A stretch of DNA of 64,000 bases from Dechloromonas hortensis (lineage in GTDB: Bacteria; Pseudomonadota; Gammaproteobacteria; Burkholderiales; Rhodocyclaceae): assembly GCF_009469765.1 (NCBI RefSeq), contig NZ_SSSQ01000005.1:62001-126000 (forward strand), written 5' to 3'. Both the position numbers and the translations under genes were made by a program. The stretch's first letter is position 1, and the number at the start of each line of letters is the position of its first letter. The notes below the pieces were generated by a model. The model was not told the DNA's origin and made no database searches. It saw nothing but the letters and a program-made list of their open reading frames with translations. Of this stretch, positions 24,295 to 35,022 are shown one piece after another.

Positions 24295-25047
24295 ATGCGT
24301 AAAAAGCTTGTTGCCGGAAACTGGAAAATGCATGGCAGTATTCAGGCAAATGTAGCTTTGCTGGATGGGGTGATTGCCGGTATGTCTGGCGTGGATAGTG
24401 AAGTCTTGGTTTGTGTTCCATACCCCTATCTGGCTCAAGTTTCGGCAAAAGTGCAGCACTCGCGCTTGATGCTGGGGGCTCAAAACGTCAGTCAGCACGA
24501 AGCGGGGGCCTATACCGGAGAGGTTGCGGCTGCAATGCTCGCCGAGTTTGGTTGCGCTTACGTTATTGTTGGTCATTCTGAGCGGCGTGCGTTGTTTGGT
24601 GAGACCGATCAGGTTGTGGCAATGAAGTGTGCGGCGGTTTTGGCTGCAGGTATGTCACCGGTTTTGTGTGTTGGAGAATCGCTTGCTGAGCGTGATTCCG
24701 GGCGGGCGAAGTCTGTGGTTTCGAGGCAGTTGTCAGTGGTTCTTGATTGCCTTGGGGTGGCTGGCTTCGCCAAGGTCGTTGTGGCTTATGAGCCTGTTTG
24801 GGCGATTGGTACCGGTCTAACGGCTACGCCATTCCAGGCTCAAGAGATGCATGCGGCTATTCGTGCTCAGGTTGCGGCTTTGAGTCCTGTTGTTGCCGAG
24901 AATTTGCGTATTTTGTACGGTGGTAGCGTCAAGCCGCAGGGTGCTGCCGAATTGTTTGCGCAAGCCGATATTGATGGTGGTTTGATTGGTGGGGCTGCGC
25001 TGGTTGCTGAAGATTTTCTTGCGATTTGCCGCGCGGCAAATTCATAG
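24295..25047 (+). CDS. tpiA: Triosephosphate isomerase
   Basis: 250 residues. It interconverts dihydroxyacetone phosphate and glyceraldehyde 3-phosphate. The N-terminal G-N-W-K-M-H carries the substrate-binding Asn and Lys, the catalytic His is in G-H-S-E-R-R, and the catalytic Glu is in [11 protein letters not shown], which leads into flexible loop 6. The phosphate-binding Y-G-G-S-V is present. secG begins 9 bp downstream. Confidence 0.97.
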   Translation: MRKKLVAGNWKMHGSIQANVALLDGVIAGMSGVDSEVLVCVPYPYLAQVSAKVQHSRLMLGAQNVSQHEAGAYTGEVAAAMLAEFGCAYVIVGHSERRALFGETDQVVAMKCAAVLAAGMSPVLCVGESLAERDSGRAKSVVSRQLSVVLDCLGVAGFAKVVVAYEPVWAIGTGLTATPFQAQEMHAAIRAQVAALSPVVAENLRILYGGSVKPQGAAELFAQADIDGGLIGGAALVAEDFLAICRAANS

Positions 25048-25055
25048 GTGGTGAA

Positions 25056-25427
25056 ATGAGCTGGTTTTTCTCTCTGGTTTTGACGGTCCATATTCTTGTG
25101 GCGCTCGCTATTGTTGGTCTGGTCCTTGTGCAGCATGGCAAAGGGGCTGATATGGGGGCGGCGTTTGGAAGCGGGGCTTCCGGTAGTTTGTTTGGTTCCT
25201 CCGGTTCGGCGAACTTTATGAGCCGTACTACAGGTGTTCTGGCTGCGGTATTTTTTGTTACCAGCCTTGCCTTGGCTTACGTAGCGTCAAGCAAGCCAAA
25301 AACGTCTGGCAGTGTGATGCAAGAAACGGTACAATCGCAGGCGGTTTCGTTGCCGGTTCCGGCGGGTTCTGAGGGGGCGGTGGCTCCTGTTGATGCGGGT
25401 TCCAAGGCAAAAGATATTCCGAAGTAA
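25056..25427 (+). CDS. secG: Protein translocase subunit SecG
   Basis: 123 residues with two membrane helices (about 3-25 and 52-75) joined by the conserved [14 protein letters not shown] loop and a Gly/Ser-rich segment. SecG aids SecYE-dependent protein export. The Ala/Pro/Val-rich C-terminal tail is longer than in E. coli SecG (110 residues). The start used is the ATG at 25056 with a GGTG/GAAA spacer region upstream; the earlier in-frame start lies inside tpiA. Confidence 0.93.
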   Translation: MSWFFSLVLTVHILVALAIVGLVLVQHGKGADMGAAFGSGASGSLFGSSGSANFMSRTTGVLAAVFFVTSLALAYVASSKPKTSGSVMQETVQSQAVSLPVPAGSEGAVAPVDAGSKAKDIPK

Positions 25428-25441
25428 AGAAAGGTGCGTTG

Positions 25442-25462
25442 TCCGGCATGGTCCTCGCCGGA
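25442..25462 (+). repeat. Inverted repeat between secG and tRNA-Leu
   Basis: TCCGGC and GCCGGA flank nine bases. It is a possible RNA stem upstream of the tRNA. No T run follows, so termination is doubtful; it may be a processing site. Confidence 0.35.
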
Positions 25463-25480
25463 TGGGGCAAAAAACGTAGT

Positions 25481-25565
25481 GCCGACGTGGTGAAATTGGT
25501 AGACACGCTATCTTGAGGGGGTAGTGGCGCAAGCTGTGCGAGTTCGAGTCTCGCCGTCGGCACCA
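25481..25565 (+). tRNA. tRNA-Leu (anticodon GAG)
   Basis: Acceptor arm GCCGACG (25481-25487) pairs with CGTCGGC (25555-25561), followed by A and an encoded CCA (25563-25565). The anticodon stem CTATC/GGTAG encloses the loop TTGAGGG with anticodon GAG, which reads CUC/CUU. The long variable arm (TGGCGCAAGCTG region) is that of a class II tRNA, as leucine tRNAs require, and the T arm contains GTTCGAGTC. A tRNA-Leu between secG and nuoA is a conserved arrangement in proteobacteria. Confidence 0.96.
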
Positions 25566-25595
25566 ATAATTGGGGCAGTAACCGTAAGGTTTGCT

Positions 25596-25611
25596 GTTTC
25601 TTACAAGAAAC
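25596..25611. repeat. Short perfect inverted repeat in the nuo leader
   Basis: GTTTCTT-AC-AAGAAAC lies 20-35 bp before nuoA. It could be an operator half-site pair or an RNA stem. No family is assigned. Confidence 0.3.
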
Positions 25612-25630
25612 TGAATATTGGCGGCGGGTC

Positions 25631-26002
25631 ATGGAAAACTACTTTCCAATCCTGATGTTCGTTCTGGTGGGTGTTGCGGTCGGCGTATTGCCGGTTGCGA
25701 TGGGTTTTCTGCTTGCTCCTAGTAGGCCGGATCCAGAGAAGCTTTCTCCCTATGAGTGCGGCTTTGAGGCGTTTGAAGATGCGCGCATGAAATTCGATGT
25801 GCGCTATTACCTGATTGCCATCCTTTTTATTCTGTTTGATCTGGAAATCGCCTTCCTCTTTCCGTGGGCGACGATTTTCAAGGATATCGTCGCGACCGAT
25901 TCAATCAAGTTGTTCGGTTTCATCGAAATGCTGGTTTTCGTCGCCATCCTGGTTGTCGGCTATGTCTACGCCTGGGCCAAGGGTGCGCTGGAATGGGAAT
26001 AA
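25631..26002 (+). CDS. nuoA: NADH-quinone oxidoreductase subunit A
   Basis: 123 residues with three membrane helices and the conserved Y-E-C-G-F-E loop and [10 protein letters not shown] block that lines the quinone-site entrance. It is the first of fourteen complex I genes in the standard order A-N. nuoB starts 4 bp after its stop. Confidence 0.97.
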   Translation: MENYFPILMFVLVGVAVGVLPVAMGFLLAPSRPDPEKLSPYECGFEAFEDARMKFDVRYYLIAILFILFDLEIAFLFPWATIFKDIVATDSIKLFGFIEMLVFVAILVVGYVYAWAKGALEWE

Positions 26003-26005
26003 AGC

Positions 26006-26482
26006 ATGGCTATTGAAGGTGTTCTCCAAGAGGGTTTTGTCACCACTACGGCTGACAAGCTGATTAATTACATGCGCACCGGCTCGATGTGGCCGATGAC
26101 TTTCGGTCTTGCTTGTTGCGCGGTGGAGATGATTCACGCCGGTTGCGCTCGCTATGACCTTGACCGGTTTGGTGTTGTGTTCCGCCCAAGTCCGCGTCAG
26201 TCGGATGTGATGATTGTTGCTGGTACGCTGACCAACAAGATGGCGCCCGCGTTGCGCAAGGTGTATGACCAGATGGCTGAGCCGCGCTGGGTTATCTCCA
26301 TGGGGTCCTGTGCCAATGGTGGTGGTTATTACCACTATTCCTATTCCGTAGTTCGCGGTTGTGACCGGATCGTACCGGTTGATATCTACGTGCCGGGTTG
26401 TCCTCCGACGGCTGAAGCCTTGTTGTACGGCATCATTCAGTTGCAGAACAAGATTCGCCGTACCAATACCATCGCTCGTTAA
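26006..26482 (+). CDS. nuoB: NADH-quinone oxidoreductase subunit B
   Basis: 158 residues. It holds the terminal [4Fe-4S] cluster N2; the ligand cysteines are in [15 protein letters not shown] and V-P-G-C-P-P. It resembles the HoxY small subunit encoded at 51.6 kb, reflecting common ancestry of complex I and [NiFe]-hydrogenases. It lacks a membrane helix and docks on the quinone-binding module. Confidence 0.97.
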   Translation: MAIEGVLQEGFVTTTADKLINYMRTGSMWPMTFGLACCAVEMIHAGCARYDLDRFGVVFRPSPRQSDVMIVAGTLTNKMAPALRKVYDQMAEPRWVISMGSCANGGGYYHYSYSVVRGCDRIVPVDIYVPGCPPTAEALLYGIIQLQNKIRRTNTIAR

Positions 26483-26501
26483 TTGCCAAGGCTGATTCAC
26501 T

Positions 26502-27107
26502 ATGTCCGCCAAGCTGGAAACGCTTAGCCAGAATTTGCAGAAGCACTTCGGTGACAAGCTTAAGTCGCTGAAAATTGCTCTCGGCGAGGTGACCGTTGAG
26601 GTTGCTCCTGCTGATTATCTCGCTGTGATGAAAATGTTGCGTGACGAAGCCGATTTGGGCTTTGACGAGCTGATTGATCTCTGTGGTGTGGATTATTCCA
26701 CCTACGGCGACGGGGCTTGGCAAGGCAAGCGTTTCGCGGCGGTCACCCATCTTCTATCACTGAATAACAACTGGCGTCTGCGGGTTCGGGTTTTTGCCGA
26801 GGATGATGAGTTTCCGGCGGTCGATTCGCTGACAGGCATTTGGACCAGTGTTAATTGGTTCGAGCGTGAGGCGTTCGATCTGTACGGTATCGCTTTCGTC
26901 GGTCATGACGATCTGCGCCGTATTCTGACTGACTACGGCTTTATCGGCCATCCGTTCCGCAAGGACTTTCCGATTTCCGGTCACGTTGAAATGCGCTATG
27001 ACCCGGATCAGGCCCGCGTCATTTACCAGCCGGTAACTATCGAGCCGCGCGAGAATACCCCGCGCATCGTGCGCGAAGATACTTTTGGGGATGCTGCCCA
27101 TGGCTGA
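26502..27107 (+). CDS. nuoC: NADH-quinone oxidoreductase subunit C
   Basis: 201 residues, the 30-kDa peripheral arm subunit. Family motifs are [10 protein letters not shown] near residue 125 and [19 protein letters not shown] near 145. NuoC and NuoD are separate here, unlike the fused NuoCD of E. coli. It overlaps nuoD by 8 bases. Confidence 0.97.
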   Translation: MSAKLETLSQNLQKHFGDKLKSLKIALGEVTVEVAPADYLAVMKMLRDEADLGFDELIDLCGVDYSTYGDGAWQGKRFAAVTHLLSLNNNWRLRVRVFAEDDEFPAVDSLTGIWTSVNWFEREAFDLYGIAFVGHDDLRRILTDYGFIGHPFRKDFPISGHVEMRYDPDQARVIYQPVTIEPRENTPRIVREDTFGDAAHG

Positions 27108-28353
27108 TATTCGTAATTTCACGCTGAACTTCGGTCCGCAGCATCCGGCTGCGCACGGTGTGCTGCGTCTAGTGCTTGAGCTGGATGGTGAGGTTGTTCA
27201 GCGCGCCGATCCGCACATCGGTTTGTTGCATCGTGCCACCGAAAAGCTGGCTGAAACCCGTACCTGGGTGCAATCCGTTCCCTATATGGATCGTCTCGAC
27301 TACGTGTCGATGATGTGTAATGAACATGCTTATTGCTTGGCTACCGAGAAATTGCTCGGTATTGAAGTGCCTGAGCGTGGCAAGTACATCCGTACAATGT
27401 TCGACGAAATTACCCGCATCCTCAATCATTTGTTGTGGATCGGCTGTCACGCACTCGACGTTGGTGCGATGACCATGGCTCTTTACACCTTCCGTGAGCG
27501 TGAAGACCTGATGGATGCCTACGAGGCTGTTTCAGGGGCCCGTCTGCATGCTGCTTATTACCGGCCGGGTGGTGTTTACCGTGACCTGCCGGATCGCATG
27601 CCGCAATACGAGGCGTCTACCTGGACTAGTGCCAAGAAGGCGGGTGAGCTTAACGAGAATCGCAGTGGTTCGTTGCTTGATTTCCTAGAGGACTTCACCA
27701 ACCGTTTTCCGACCTATCACAGTGAATACCACACGCTGCTGACTGATAACCGAATCTGGAAACAGCGTCTGGTCAATGTCGGTGTGGTGACGCCGGAACG
27801 TGCAAAACAGATGGGCTTTACCGGTGCCATGCTGCGGGGGTCGGGTATCGCTTGGGACTTGCGCAAGAAGCAGCCTTACGCAGCCTATGACAAGGTCGAC
27901 TTCGATGTGCCGGTCGGTGTCAATGGCGATAGCTATGATCGTTATCTGGTGCGCATGGAAGAAATGCTCCAGTCGAACAAGATCATCAAGCAGTGTATCG
28001 ACTGGTTACGAAAGAACCCCGGTCCGGTTATTACCGATAATCACAAGGTGGCACCGCCTCCGCGCGAAGGCATGAAGACCAACATGGAAGAGCTAATTCA
28101 TCATTTCAAGCTCTTTACCGAAGGTATTCATGTCCCGGCTGGTGAGGCTTACGCGGCTGTTGAACACCCGAAGGGTGAATTCGGTATTTACTTTATTTCC
28201 GATGGTGCCAACAAGCCCTACCGGATGAAGATTCGCGCACCGGGTTATGTACACCTGGCCGGTATGGACGAAATGTCCCGCGGCCACATGCTTGCCGACG
28301 TCGTTACGATTATCGGTTCCCAGGATATTGTTTTTGGCGAGATCGACCGCTGA
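27100..28353 (+). CDS. nuoD: NADH-quinone oxidoreductase subunit D
   Basis: 417 residues, the 49-kDa subunit forming the quinone cavity with NuoB. It starts M-A-D-I-R-N-F, and the G-P-Q-H-P-A-A-H-G loop is near the N-terminus. It is the homologue of HoxH but lacks the nickel-binding Cys pairs, as expected. The ATG at 27100 is chosen because the earlier in-frame ATG has no family similarity. It overlaps nuoE by one base (TGATG). Confidence 0.97.
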   Translation: MADIRNFTLNFGPQHPAAHGVLRLVLELDGEVVQRADPHIGLLHRATEKLAETRTWVQSVPYMDRLDYVSMMCNEHAYCLATEKLLGIEVPERGKYIRTMFDEITRILNHLLWIGCHALDVGAMTMALYTFREREDLMDAYEAVSGARLHAAYYRPGGVYRDLPDRMPQYEASTWTSAKKAGELNENRSGSLLDFLEDFTNRFPTYHSEYHTLLTDNRIWKQRLVNVGVVTPERAKQMGFTGAMLRGSGIAWDLRKKQPYAAYDKVDFDVPVGVNGDSYDRYLVRMEEMLQSNKIIKQCIDWLRKNPGPVITDNHKVAPPPREGMKTNMEELIHHFKLFTEGIHVPAGEAYAAVEHPKGEFGIYFISDGANKPYRMKIRAPGYVHLAGMDEMSRGHMLADVVTIIGSQDIVFGEIDR

Positions 28354-28826
28354 TGTTTTCCGCTGAAACCCTCGAGAAGTTCGACCGTGAGGTCGCCAAG
28401 TATCCCGTCGAGCAGAAGCAATCTGCTGTGATGGCCTGTCTCGCCCACGCTCAGGAAGAAAAGGGCTGGCTGCCGCCGGAAGCAATCGAAGCAGTTGCCA
28501 ACTACCTCGCCATGCCGCCGATGGCGGCTTACGAAGTGGCCTCGTTCTACAACATGTATGACCTGAAGCCGGTCGGTAAGTACAAGATTACGATCTGTAC
28601 CAATCTGCCGTGCGCGCTGTCCGGCGGTTATCACGCCGGTGAATACGTGCAAAAAAAGCTGGGCATCGGTTACGGCGAAACTACGGCCGACGGCAAGTTC
28701 ACGCTGAAGGAAGGTGAGTGTATGGGCGCTTGCGGCGATGCGCCGGTCTTCATCGTCAATAACCGCTCAATGTGCAGCCACATGCATCCGGAACAGATCG
28801 ACAAGCTGCTTGAGGAGTGCAAATAA
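28353..28826 (+). CDS. nuoE: NADH-quinone oxidoreductase subunit E
   Basis: 157 residues, thioredoxin-like [2Fe-2S] subunit (cluster N1a). All four ligands are present: C-T-N-L-P-C and C-M-G-A-C-G. It is the unfused counterpart of the N-terminal domain of HoxF at 49 kb, where the first pair is lost. It overlaps nuoF by one base. Confidence 0.97.
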   Translation: MFSAETLEKFDREVAKYPVEQKQSAVMACLAHAQEEKGWLPPEAIEAVANYLAMPPMAAYEVASFYNMYDLKPVGKYKITICTNLPCALSGGYHAGEYVQKKLGIGYGETTADGKFTLKEGECMGACGDAPVFIVNNRSMCSHMHPEQIDKLLEECK

Positions 28827-30154
28827 TGGCCATGCTTGGTTCGATCAACGGCGTCCTGATGGAAGGCCTCGATGGTGACAACACCTGGCATCTGAAGGAT
28901 TACGTTGCCCGCGGCGGTTATCAGCAACTGAAGCGCATCCTGGACAACAATATTTCCCAAGAAGAAGTCATCGGAGAAGTAAAGAAGTCCGTGCTGCGCG
29001 GTCGTGGCGGCGCCGGCTTCCCGACTGGTTTGAAGTGGTCCTTCATGCCGCGCTCCTTCCCGGGCGACAAGTACGTTGTTTGCAATACCGACGAAGGCGA
29101 GCCGGGGACCTTTAAAGATCGCGACATCATGCGCTACAACCCGCATGCAGTCATAGAAGGGATGGCTATCGCCGCCTACGCGATGGGGGCGACTCGCGGT
29201 TACAACTACGTGCACGGCGAAGTCTGGATGGAGTACAAGCGTTTTGAAGAGGCGCTTGACGAAGCCCGGGCCGCCGGTTTTATCGGCCAGAATATTCTTG
29301 GCTCTGGTTTCAATTTCGAACTGTTTGCCCACCACGGTTACGGCGCCTACATCTGTGGCGAAGAAACCGCACTGCTCGAATCGATCGAGGGCAAGAAAGG
29401 CCAGCCGCGCTTCAAGCCGCCGTTCCCGGCCTCGTTCGGCCTGTACGGCAAGCCGACGACGATCAACAATACCGAAACTTTTGCGTCCATCCCCTTCATC
29501 CTGAAGATGGGCGGCGAAGAGTTTCTCAATCTGGGCAAGCCGAACAACGGCGGCACCAAGCTGTTCTCGGTGTCCGGCCACGTCAATCGTCCTGGCAACT
29601 ACGAAATTCCGCTCGGTACGCCGTTTGCCACGCTGCTCGAAATGTGCGGTGGTATGCGTGGCGGTCGCAAGCTGAAGGCGGTTATCCCCGGCGGCTCGTC
29701 CGCTCCAGTCATGCGGGCTGAAGTAATCATGGATTGCACCATGGACTACGACTCGATCAGCAAAGGCGGCTCGATGCTCGGTTCCGGCGCGGTCATCGTC
29801 ATGGATGAGACGGTGTGCATGGTCAAGGCGCTGGAGCGTCTTTCGTTCTTCTATTACGAAGAGTCCTGCGGTCAATGTACCCCCTGCCGCGAAGGAACCG
29901 CCTGGATGTACAAGGTGGTACATCGCATCGAAAACGGCCAAGGCAAGCCAGAGGATATCGATCTGCTGAACAGCGTGCTGGGCAATATTGCCGGCCGCAC
30001 TATCTGTGCGCTTGGTGATGCCGCAGCGTTCCCGGTGCAAAGCTTTCTCAAGCAGTTCGGCAGCGAATTCGAGTACCACATCGAACATAAGACCTGTCTC
30101 GTTCCCAAGGATGTGCAATGGGCGGGTAGTGGTTTCCACAGGGTTCAGGCCTGA
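28826..30154 (+). CDS. nuoF: NADH-quinone oxidoreductase subunit F
   Basis: 442 residues, the NADH-oxidising subunit. [10 protein letters not shown] binds [17 protein letters not shown] binds NADH, and [11 protein letters not shown] provides cluster N3. The start is ATG at 28826, overlapping the nuoE stop (TAATG); a second Met two codons later is possible. A 51-bp gap precedes nuoG. Confidence 0.97.
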   Translation: MAMLGSINGVLMEGLDGDNTWHLKDYVARGGYQQLKRILDNNISQEEVIGEVKKSVLRGRGGAGFPTGLKWSFMPRSFPGDKYVVCNTDEGEPGTFKDRDIMRYNPHAVIEGMAIAAYAMGATRGYNYVHGEVWMEYKRFEEALDEARAAGFIGQNILGSGFNFELFAHHGYGAYICGEETALLESIEGKKGQPRFKPPFPASFGLYGKPTTINNTETFASIPFILKMGGEEFLNLGKPNNGGTKLFSVSGHVNRPGNYEIPLGTPFATLLEMCGGMRGGRKLKAVIPGGSSAPVMRAEVIMDCTMDYDSISKGGSMLGSGAVIVMDETVCMVKALERLSFFYYEESCGQCTPCREGTAWMYKVVHRIENGQGKPEDIDLLNSVLGNIAGRTICALGDAAAFPVQSFLKQFGSEFEYHIEHKTCLVPKDVQWAGSGFHRVQA

Positions 30155-30205
30155 ACGAAACCTTCCAAGCGATAGATACGAAAGAACTGGCTACAAGGTA
30201 GCGAC

Positions 30206-32536
30206 ATGCTAGAAATCGAAATCGACGGCAAGAAAGCGCAAGTACCCGACGGCAGCACGGTGATGGATGCCGCGCAGCAGGTTGGCGTGTACATCCCGCA
30301 TTTCTGCTACCACAAGAAACTCTCGATCGCCGCCAACTGCCGGATGTGTCTGGTGCAGGTGGAAAAGGCGCCAAAGCCTTTGCCAGCGTGCGCAACACCG
30401 GTGACCAACGGCATGAAGGTATTCACCCACTCCGAACTGGCCGTCAAGGCACAGAAGGGGGTGATGGAATTCCTGCTGATCAACCACCCGCTCGATTGCC
30501 CGATCTGCGATCAGGGCGGCGAGTGCCAGTTGCAGGACATGTCAGTCGGTTACGGCCCGATGAAGAGCCGCTACACCGAAGAAAAGCACGTCGTCTTCCA
30601 CAAGAACGTCGGCCCGCTGATCTCGATGGAAGAGATGAGCCGCTGCATTCACTGTACCCGTTGCGTGCGCTTCGGCCAGGAAATTGCCGGCATCATGGAA
30701 CTCGGCATGGCCAACCGCAACATGCATTCCGAGATCACTACCTTCCTTGGTCGTACGGTCGACTCCGAATTGTCGGGCAATATGATCGACCTGTGCCCGG
30801 TCGGCGCACTGACGTCCAAACCCTTCCGCTACACCGCGCGTTCCTGGGAGCTGCAGCGCCGCAAGTCGGTCAGCCCGCACGACTCGGTCGGTGCCAATCT
30901 GGTTGTCCAGGTCAAGCACGACAACGTGATGCGTGTGCTACCGCGCGAGAATGAAGACGTCAATGAGTGCTGGATTTCCGACAAGGAACGCTTCTCCTAT
31001 CAGGCTCTGAATTCCGACCAACGGCTGACCAAGCCGATGGTCAAGCAGGGCGGCGAGTGGAAGGAAGTCGACTGGAACGTCGCACTCGACTACGTCGCCC
31101 ACGGTCTGAAGGATGTCGCCCGCGACAACGGCGGCGACGCACTGGCCGCCTTGGCTGCGCCTTCCTCGACGCTGGAAGAACTGTTCCTGCTCGGCAAGGT
31201 CATGAAGGGCCTGGGCAGCGGTAATGTCGACTTCCGTCCGCGGCAGAGCGATTTCGGCACCGATTTCAAGCGTACCGGCACACCGTGGCTGGGTCTGAAG
31301 CTAGCAGAGATCAAGGATCTCGACGCCGCACTGGTGGTCGGTTCGTTCCTGCGTAAGGACCATCCGCTACTCGCACAGCGTCTACGTCAAGTCGCTAAGA
31401 AATACACCAAGGTCAGTCTCCTCTCTGTCGCAGGCGATGATCAACTGATCAACCTGCACGCCAACCTCGCCGTAGCCCCGTCCCAGCTAGCCCAGACGCT
31501 GGCAGCCGTGGTCAAGGCTGCTGCCGAAATCAAGGGCGTTGCCGCCCCGGTAGGCCTCGAACAGGTTGTCGTCTGCGATGCCGCCAAGAGGATTGCCCAA
31601 AGCCTGGTCGATGGCGACAAGCGGGCCATCTTCCTCGGCAACGTGGCGACCCAGTCGGCCGCTGCCACTCAGTTGCATGCGCTGGCTCTTGAACTGGGTA
31701 AACTGACCAATGCCTCTGTCGGTTTCCTCGGCGAAGGTGCCAATACCGTCGGCGGTCACGCTGGTTGGGCGCTGCCGTCCGGTGCCAATGCTCGCCAGAT
31801 GTTCGAACAGCCCCGTAAGGCTTATGTCCTGATGGGGATTGAGCCCGAATTCGACTGCGCCAATCCGCAACTGGTGCTTGGCGCACTGAAGCAAGCAAGC
31901 CTCGTGGTCTATATGTCGGCTTTCAAGCATTCGCCGGCGCTGGAATACGCCGACGTGATGTTGCCGATTGCTCCCTTTACCGAAACGGCCGGTACTTTCA
32001 TCAATGCTGAAGGTCGCGTGCAGAGCTTCAACGGGGTCGTCAAGGCGCGCGGTGAAGCCCGTCCGGCCTGGAAGATCCTGCGTGTGCTGGGCAATGTGCT
32101 GAACCTCGACGGTTTCGGCTACGAATCCAGCGAAGCGGTGCGCGATGAAGTGCTGGGCAAGGGAGCTGAGTTTGTCGGTAGTCTGGACAACGGTCTGAAC
32201 GGTGTGGCGATTGCTCTGCCGGGTACGGTCGATGGCTTGCAGCGCATCGCCGATGTGCCGATCAACTTTGCCGATGCCATGGCTCGTCGTTCGCCGGCAC
32301 TGCAACAGACCGTCGATGCCAAGGCACCGATGGCACGGATCAGCGAACAGACGCTGGCTCAACTCGGTCTGGCTGACGGTGCTCAGGTTCGCGTCAAACA
32401 GGGGCAGGGTGAAGCTGTTTTGGTTGCCCAGGCCGACAATAACGTGCCGGTTGGTTGTGTTCGCGTTGCCGCGGCACACGTCAGCACTGCCGCACTGGGC
32501 GACATGTTCGGTCAGATTTCTGTGGAGCGTGCATAA
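30206..32536 (+). CDS. nuoG: NADH-quinone oxidoreductase subunit G
   Basis: 776 residues. The N-terminal electron-wire part has [2Fe-2S] ligands C-N-C-R-M-C type (N-C-R-M-C-L near 48), the His-coordinated cluster in H-P-L-D-C-P-I-C-D-Q-G-G-E-C, and C-I-H-C-T-R-C with a distant C-P-V-G. The C-terminal molybdopterin-oxidoreductase-like domain has no cofactor role. The extra N7 cluster ligands seen in E. coli were not evident. nuoH starts directly after the stop. Confidence 0.96.
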   Translation: MLEIEIDGKKAQVPDGSTVMDAAQQVGVYIPHFCYHKKLSIAANCRMCLVQVEKAPKPLPACATPVTNGMKVFTHSELAVKAQKGVMEFLLINHPLDCPICDQGGECQLQDMSVGYGPMKSRYTEEKHVVFHKNVGPLISMEEMSRCIHCTRCVRFGQEIAGIMELGMANRNMHSEITTFLGRTVDSELSGNMIDLCPVGALTSKPFRYTARSWELQRRKSVSPHDSVGANLVVQVKHDNVMRVLPRENEDVNECWISDKERFSYQALNSDQRLTKPMVKQGGEWKEVDWNVALDYVAHGLKDVARDNGGDALAALAAPSSTLEELFLLGKVMKGLGSGNVDFRPRQSDFGTDFKRTGTPWLGLKLAEIKDLDAALVVGSFLRKDHPLLAQRLRQVAKKYTKVSLLSVAGDDQLINLHANLAVAPSQLAQTLAAVVKAAAEIKGVAAPVGLEQVVVCDAAKRIAQSLVDGDKRAIFLGNVATQSAAATQLHALALELGKLTNASVGFLGEGANTVGGHAGWALPSGANARQMFEQPRKAYVLMGIEPEFDCANPQLVLGALKQASLVVYMSAFKHSPALEYADVMLPIAPFTETAGTFINAEGRVQSFNGVVKARGEARPAWKILRVLGNVLNLDGFGYESSEAVRDEVLGKGAEFVGSLDNGLNGVAIALPGTVDGLQRIADVPINFADAMARRSPALQQTVDAKAPMARISEQTLAQLGLADGAQVRVKQGQGEAVLVAQADNNVPVGCVRVAAAHVSTAALGDMFGQISVERA

Positions 32537-33586
32537 ATGGACGCACTGATGAATTTCGGTCAGGGAATTTTCGGCGGTATCTGGCCGGCCGTGTGGACGC
32601 TGCTCAAGATTGTCCTCATCGTCGCGCCGCTGATGTTGAGTATTGCCTATCTGACTTGGGCCGAACGTAAGGTGATCGGTTATATGCAGGTGCGGATCGG
32701 TCCGAACCGGGTTGGCCCGTGGGGCCTGATCCAGCCGATCGCCGACGGCCTGAAGCTGCTGATGAAGGAAATTGTTGTGCCGAGCGGCGCCAACAAGGCG
32801 ATCTTCATCATCGCCCCGATGCTGGCCATCGCACCGGCACTGGCCGCCTGGGCGGTGGTGCCGTTCAACGACACGCTGGTTTTGGCCAATATCGACGCTA
32901 GCCTACTCTACATAATGGCCATCACTTCGATGGGCGTTTACGGCATTATTCTGTCTGGTTGGGCCTCGAATTCCAAGTACGCCTTCCTCGGTGCCATGCG
33001 GGCAGCTGCACAGATGGTGTCTTACGAAATCTCGATGGGCTTCGCGCTGATTTGCGTGCTGATGGTGTCGAACAGCCTCAACCTGGTCGATATCGTCCAT
33101 GCCCAGGAGCAAGGTCGCTTCGCCAGTTGGGGGGTGAGCTTCCTGTCGTGGAACTGGCTGCCGCTACTGCCGATGTTCCTGGTCTACCTGATCTCAGGTG
33201 TGGCGGAAACCAACCGTGCGCCTTTTGACGTCTGCGAAGGCGAATCTGAAATCGTTGCCGGTTTCCACGTTGAATATTCCGGTATGGCATTCGCGGTTTT
33301 CTTCCTGGCCGAATACGGCAATATGATTTTGGTCTCGACATTGACCTCGATCATGTTCCTCGGTGGCTGGTTGTCCCCGGTCGGCTTCCTGCCGGACGGC
33401 ATCCTCTGGCTGTTCGCCAAGGTTGCGGCCATCCTCTTCCTGTTCCTCTGGTTCCGTGCCACTTTCCCGCGTTATCGCTATGACCAGCTGATGCGTCTTG
33501 GTTGGAAGGTGTTTGTACCGGTTTGTTTGATCTGGCTTGTCGTCGTCGGGGTCTGGATGATGTCCCCGCTGAATATCTGGAATTGA
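32537..33586 (+). CDS. nuoH: NADH-quinone oxidoreductase subunit H
   Basis: 349 residues with about eight membrane helices. The conserved [18 protein letters not shown] and A-E-T-N-R-A-P-F-D motifs form the quinone tunnel and the link to the proton path. The ATG abuts the nuoG stop. Confidence 0.97.
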   Translation: MDALMNFGQGIFGGIWPAVWTLLKIVLIVAPLMLSIAYLTWAERKVIGYMQVRIGPNRVGPWGLIQPIADGLKLLMKEIVVPSGANKAIFIIAPMLAIAPALAAWAVVPFNDTLVLANIDASLLYIMAITSMGVYGIILSGWASNSKYAFLGAMRAAAQMVSYEISMGFALICVLMVSNSLNLVDIVHAQEQGRFASWGVSFLSWNWLPLLPMFLVYLISGVAETNRAPFDVCEGESEIVAGFHVEYSGMAFAVFFLAEYGNMILVSTLTSIMFLGGWLSPVGFLPDGILWLFAKVAAILFLFLWFRATFPRYRYDQLMRLGWKVFVPVCLIWLVVVGVWMMSPLNIWN

Positions 33587-33596
33587 GGAGAGACCA

Positions 33597-34085
33597 ATGG
33601 GTTCGATGAAGGAAATCTTCAACAGCCTCCTCCTCAAGGAGTTGTTGAAAGGCATGGCGGTGACCGGCAAGTATTTCTTTGCCCGCAAAATCACCGTCCA
33701 GTATCCCGAAGAAAAGACGCCGCAGAGCTTCCGGTTTCGTGGTTTGCATGCACTGCGTCGCTACCCAAACGGGGAAGAGCGCTGCATCGCCTGCAAGCTG
33801 TGCGAAGCCATCTGCCCAGCAATGGCAATCACCATCGAAGCGGAACCGCGTGATGACGGTTCACGTCGTACGACGCGCTACGACATCGATCTGACCAAGT
33901 GCATTTTCTGTGGTTTCTGCGAAGAGGCCTGTCCGGTCGATGCGGTGGTTGAAACCCGCGTTTTCGAATACCACGGCGAGAAGCGTGGTGATCTGTACTA
34001 CACGAAGCAAATGTTGCTGGCCAACGGCGACCGCTACGAAGAGCAGATCGCCAAGGACCGCGAACTCGATGCCTCTTACCGATAA
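33597..34085 (+). CDS. nuoI: NADH-quinone oxidoreductase subunit I
   Basis: 162 residues. Two ferredoxin-type [4Fe-4S] motifs, [12 protein letters not shown] and [12 protein letters not shown], give clusters N6a and N6b, which pass electrons to N2 in NuoB. GAGGAG upstream is a clear ribosome site. Confidence 0.97.
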   Translation: MGSMKEIFNSLLLKELLKGMAVTGKYFFARKITVQYPEEKTPQSFRFRGLHALRRYPNGEERCIACKLCEAICPAMAITIEAEPRDDGSRRTTRYDIDLTKCIFCGFCEEACPVDAVVETRVFEYHGEKRGDLYYTKQMLLANGDRYEEQIAKDRELDASYR

Positions 34086-34097
34086 CGGGTACAAGTG

Positions 34098-34694
34098 ATG
34101 GATTTTCAGACACTGGTCTTTTTCTTCCTGTCGGCGATTCTGATCGTTGCCAGCCTGCGCGTCATTACCGCGCGCAACCCGGTTCATGCAGCGCTGCACC
34201 TGATCCTCGCCTTCTTCACCTGCGGCGGCATCTGGGCATTGCTGCAGGCCGAATTCCTGGCCATCGCCATCATCCTGGTGTACGTCGGCGCGGTCATGGT
34301 GCTCTTCCTTTTCGTCGTCATGATGCTCGACATCAATATGGATCGCATTCGCCAGGGTTTCTGGAACTACCTGCCACTGGGGGCGATTCTTGGCCTGCTG
34401 ATGGTTCTGGAGATGGGCCTGGTTCTCGGTAGCAAGTATTTCCAGGTGCCGGCAGCCGATGCTATCGTCCCAGCCGGTATTTCCAATACCAAGAGTATTG
34501 GTGCGCTGATGTTCAGCGAATATGTCTATCCGTTTGAACTCGCATCCATCGTGTTGCTGGTTGGCATGATTGCAGCGATTGTTCTTACTTACCGTGGTCC
34601 CAAGAAGACCAAGTACACCAACCCGAATCAGCAGGTCTTCGTCAAGGCGAAGGATCGCGTCCGCGTTCTGCAGATGCCGGTTGAAAAAGACTGA
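34098..34694 (+). CDS. nuoJ: NADH-quinone oxidoreductase subunit J
   Basis: 198 residues, five membrane helices, including the pi-bulge helix with [19 protein letters not shown] codon lies directly before the ATG used. The tail after about residue 170 is basic and cytosolic. It belongs to the proton-pumping arm. Confidence 0.95.
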   Translation: MDFQTLVFFFLSAILIVASLRVITARNPVHAALHLILAFFTCGGIWALLQAEFLAIAIILVYVGAVMVLFLFVVMMLDINMDRIRQGFWNYLPLGAILGLLMVLEMGLVLGSKYFQVPAADAIVPAGISNTKSIGALMFSEYVYPFELASIVLLVGMIAAIVLTYRGPKKTKYTNPNQQVFVKAKDRVRVLQMPVEKD

Positions 34695-34708
34695 ACCCCG
34701 GGAAGACT

Positions 34709-35020
34709 ATGCTAACTCTGTCACTTTCGCATTTCCTGATTCTGGGCGCCATTCTGTTTGCGATCAGTATTGTCGGCATCTTCCTGAATCGGAAGAACTT
34801 GCTAGTGCTGCTGATGGCCATCGAGTTGATGCTGCTTGCGGTCAACATGAACTTCGTGGCTTTTTCGCACTATTTGCAGGACTTGTCCGGTCAGATCTTT
34901 GTCTTTTTCATTCTGACCGTCGCCGCTGCCGAATCGGCTATTGGCCTTGCCATACTGATCGTGCTGTTCCGCAATCTCAAGAGCATCCATGTGGATGACC
35001 TGGACAGCCTGAAGGGTTAA
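34709..35020 (+). CDS. nuoK: NADH-quinone oxidoreductase subunit K
   Basis: 103 residues, three membrane helices. The conserved carboxylates sit in [10 protein letters not shown] and [10 protein letters not shown], both on the proton path. nuoL begins two bases after the stop. Confidence 0.97.
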   Translation: MLTLSLSHFLILGAILFAISIVGIFLNRKNLLVLLMAIELMLLAVNMNFVAFSHYLQDLSGQIFVFFILTVAAAESAIGLAILIVLFRNLKSIHVDDLDSLKG

Positions 35021-35022
35021 CC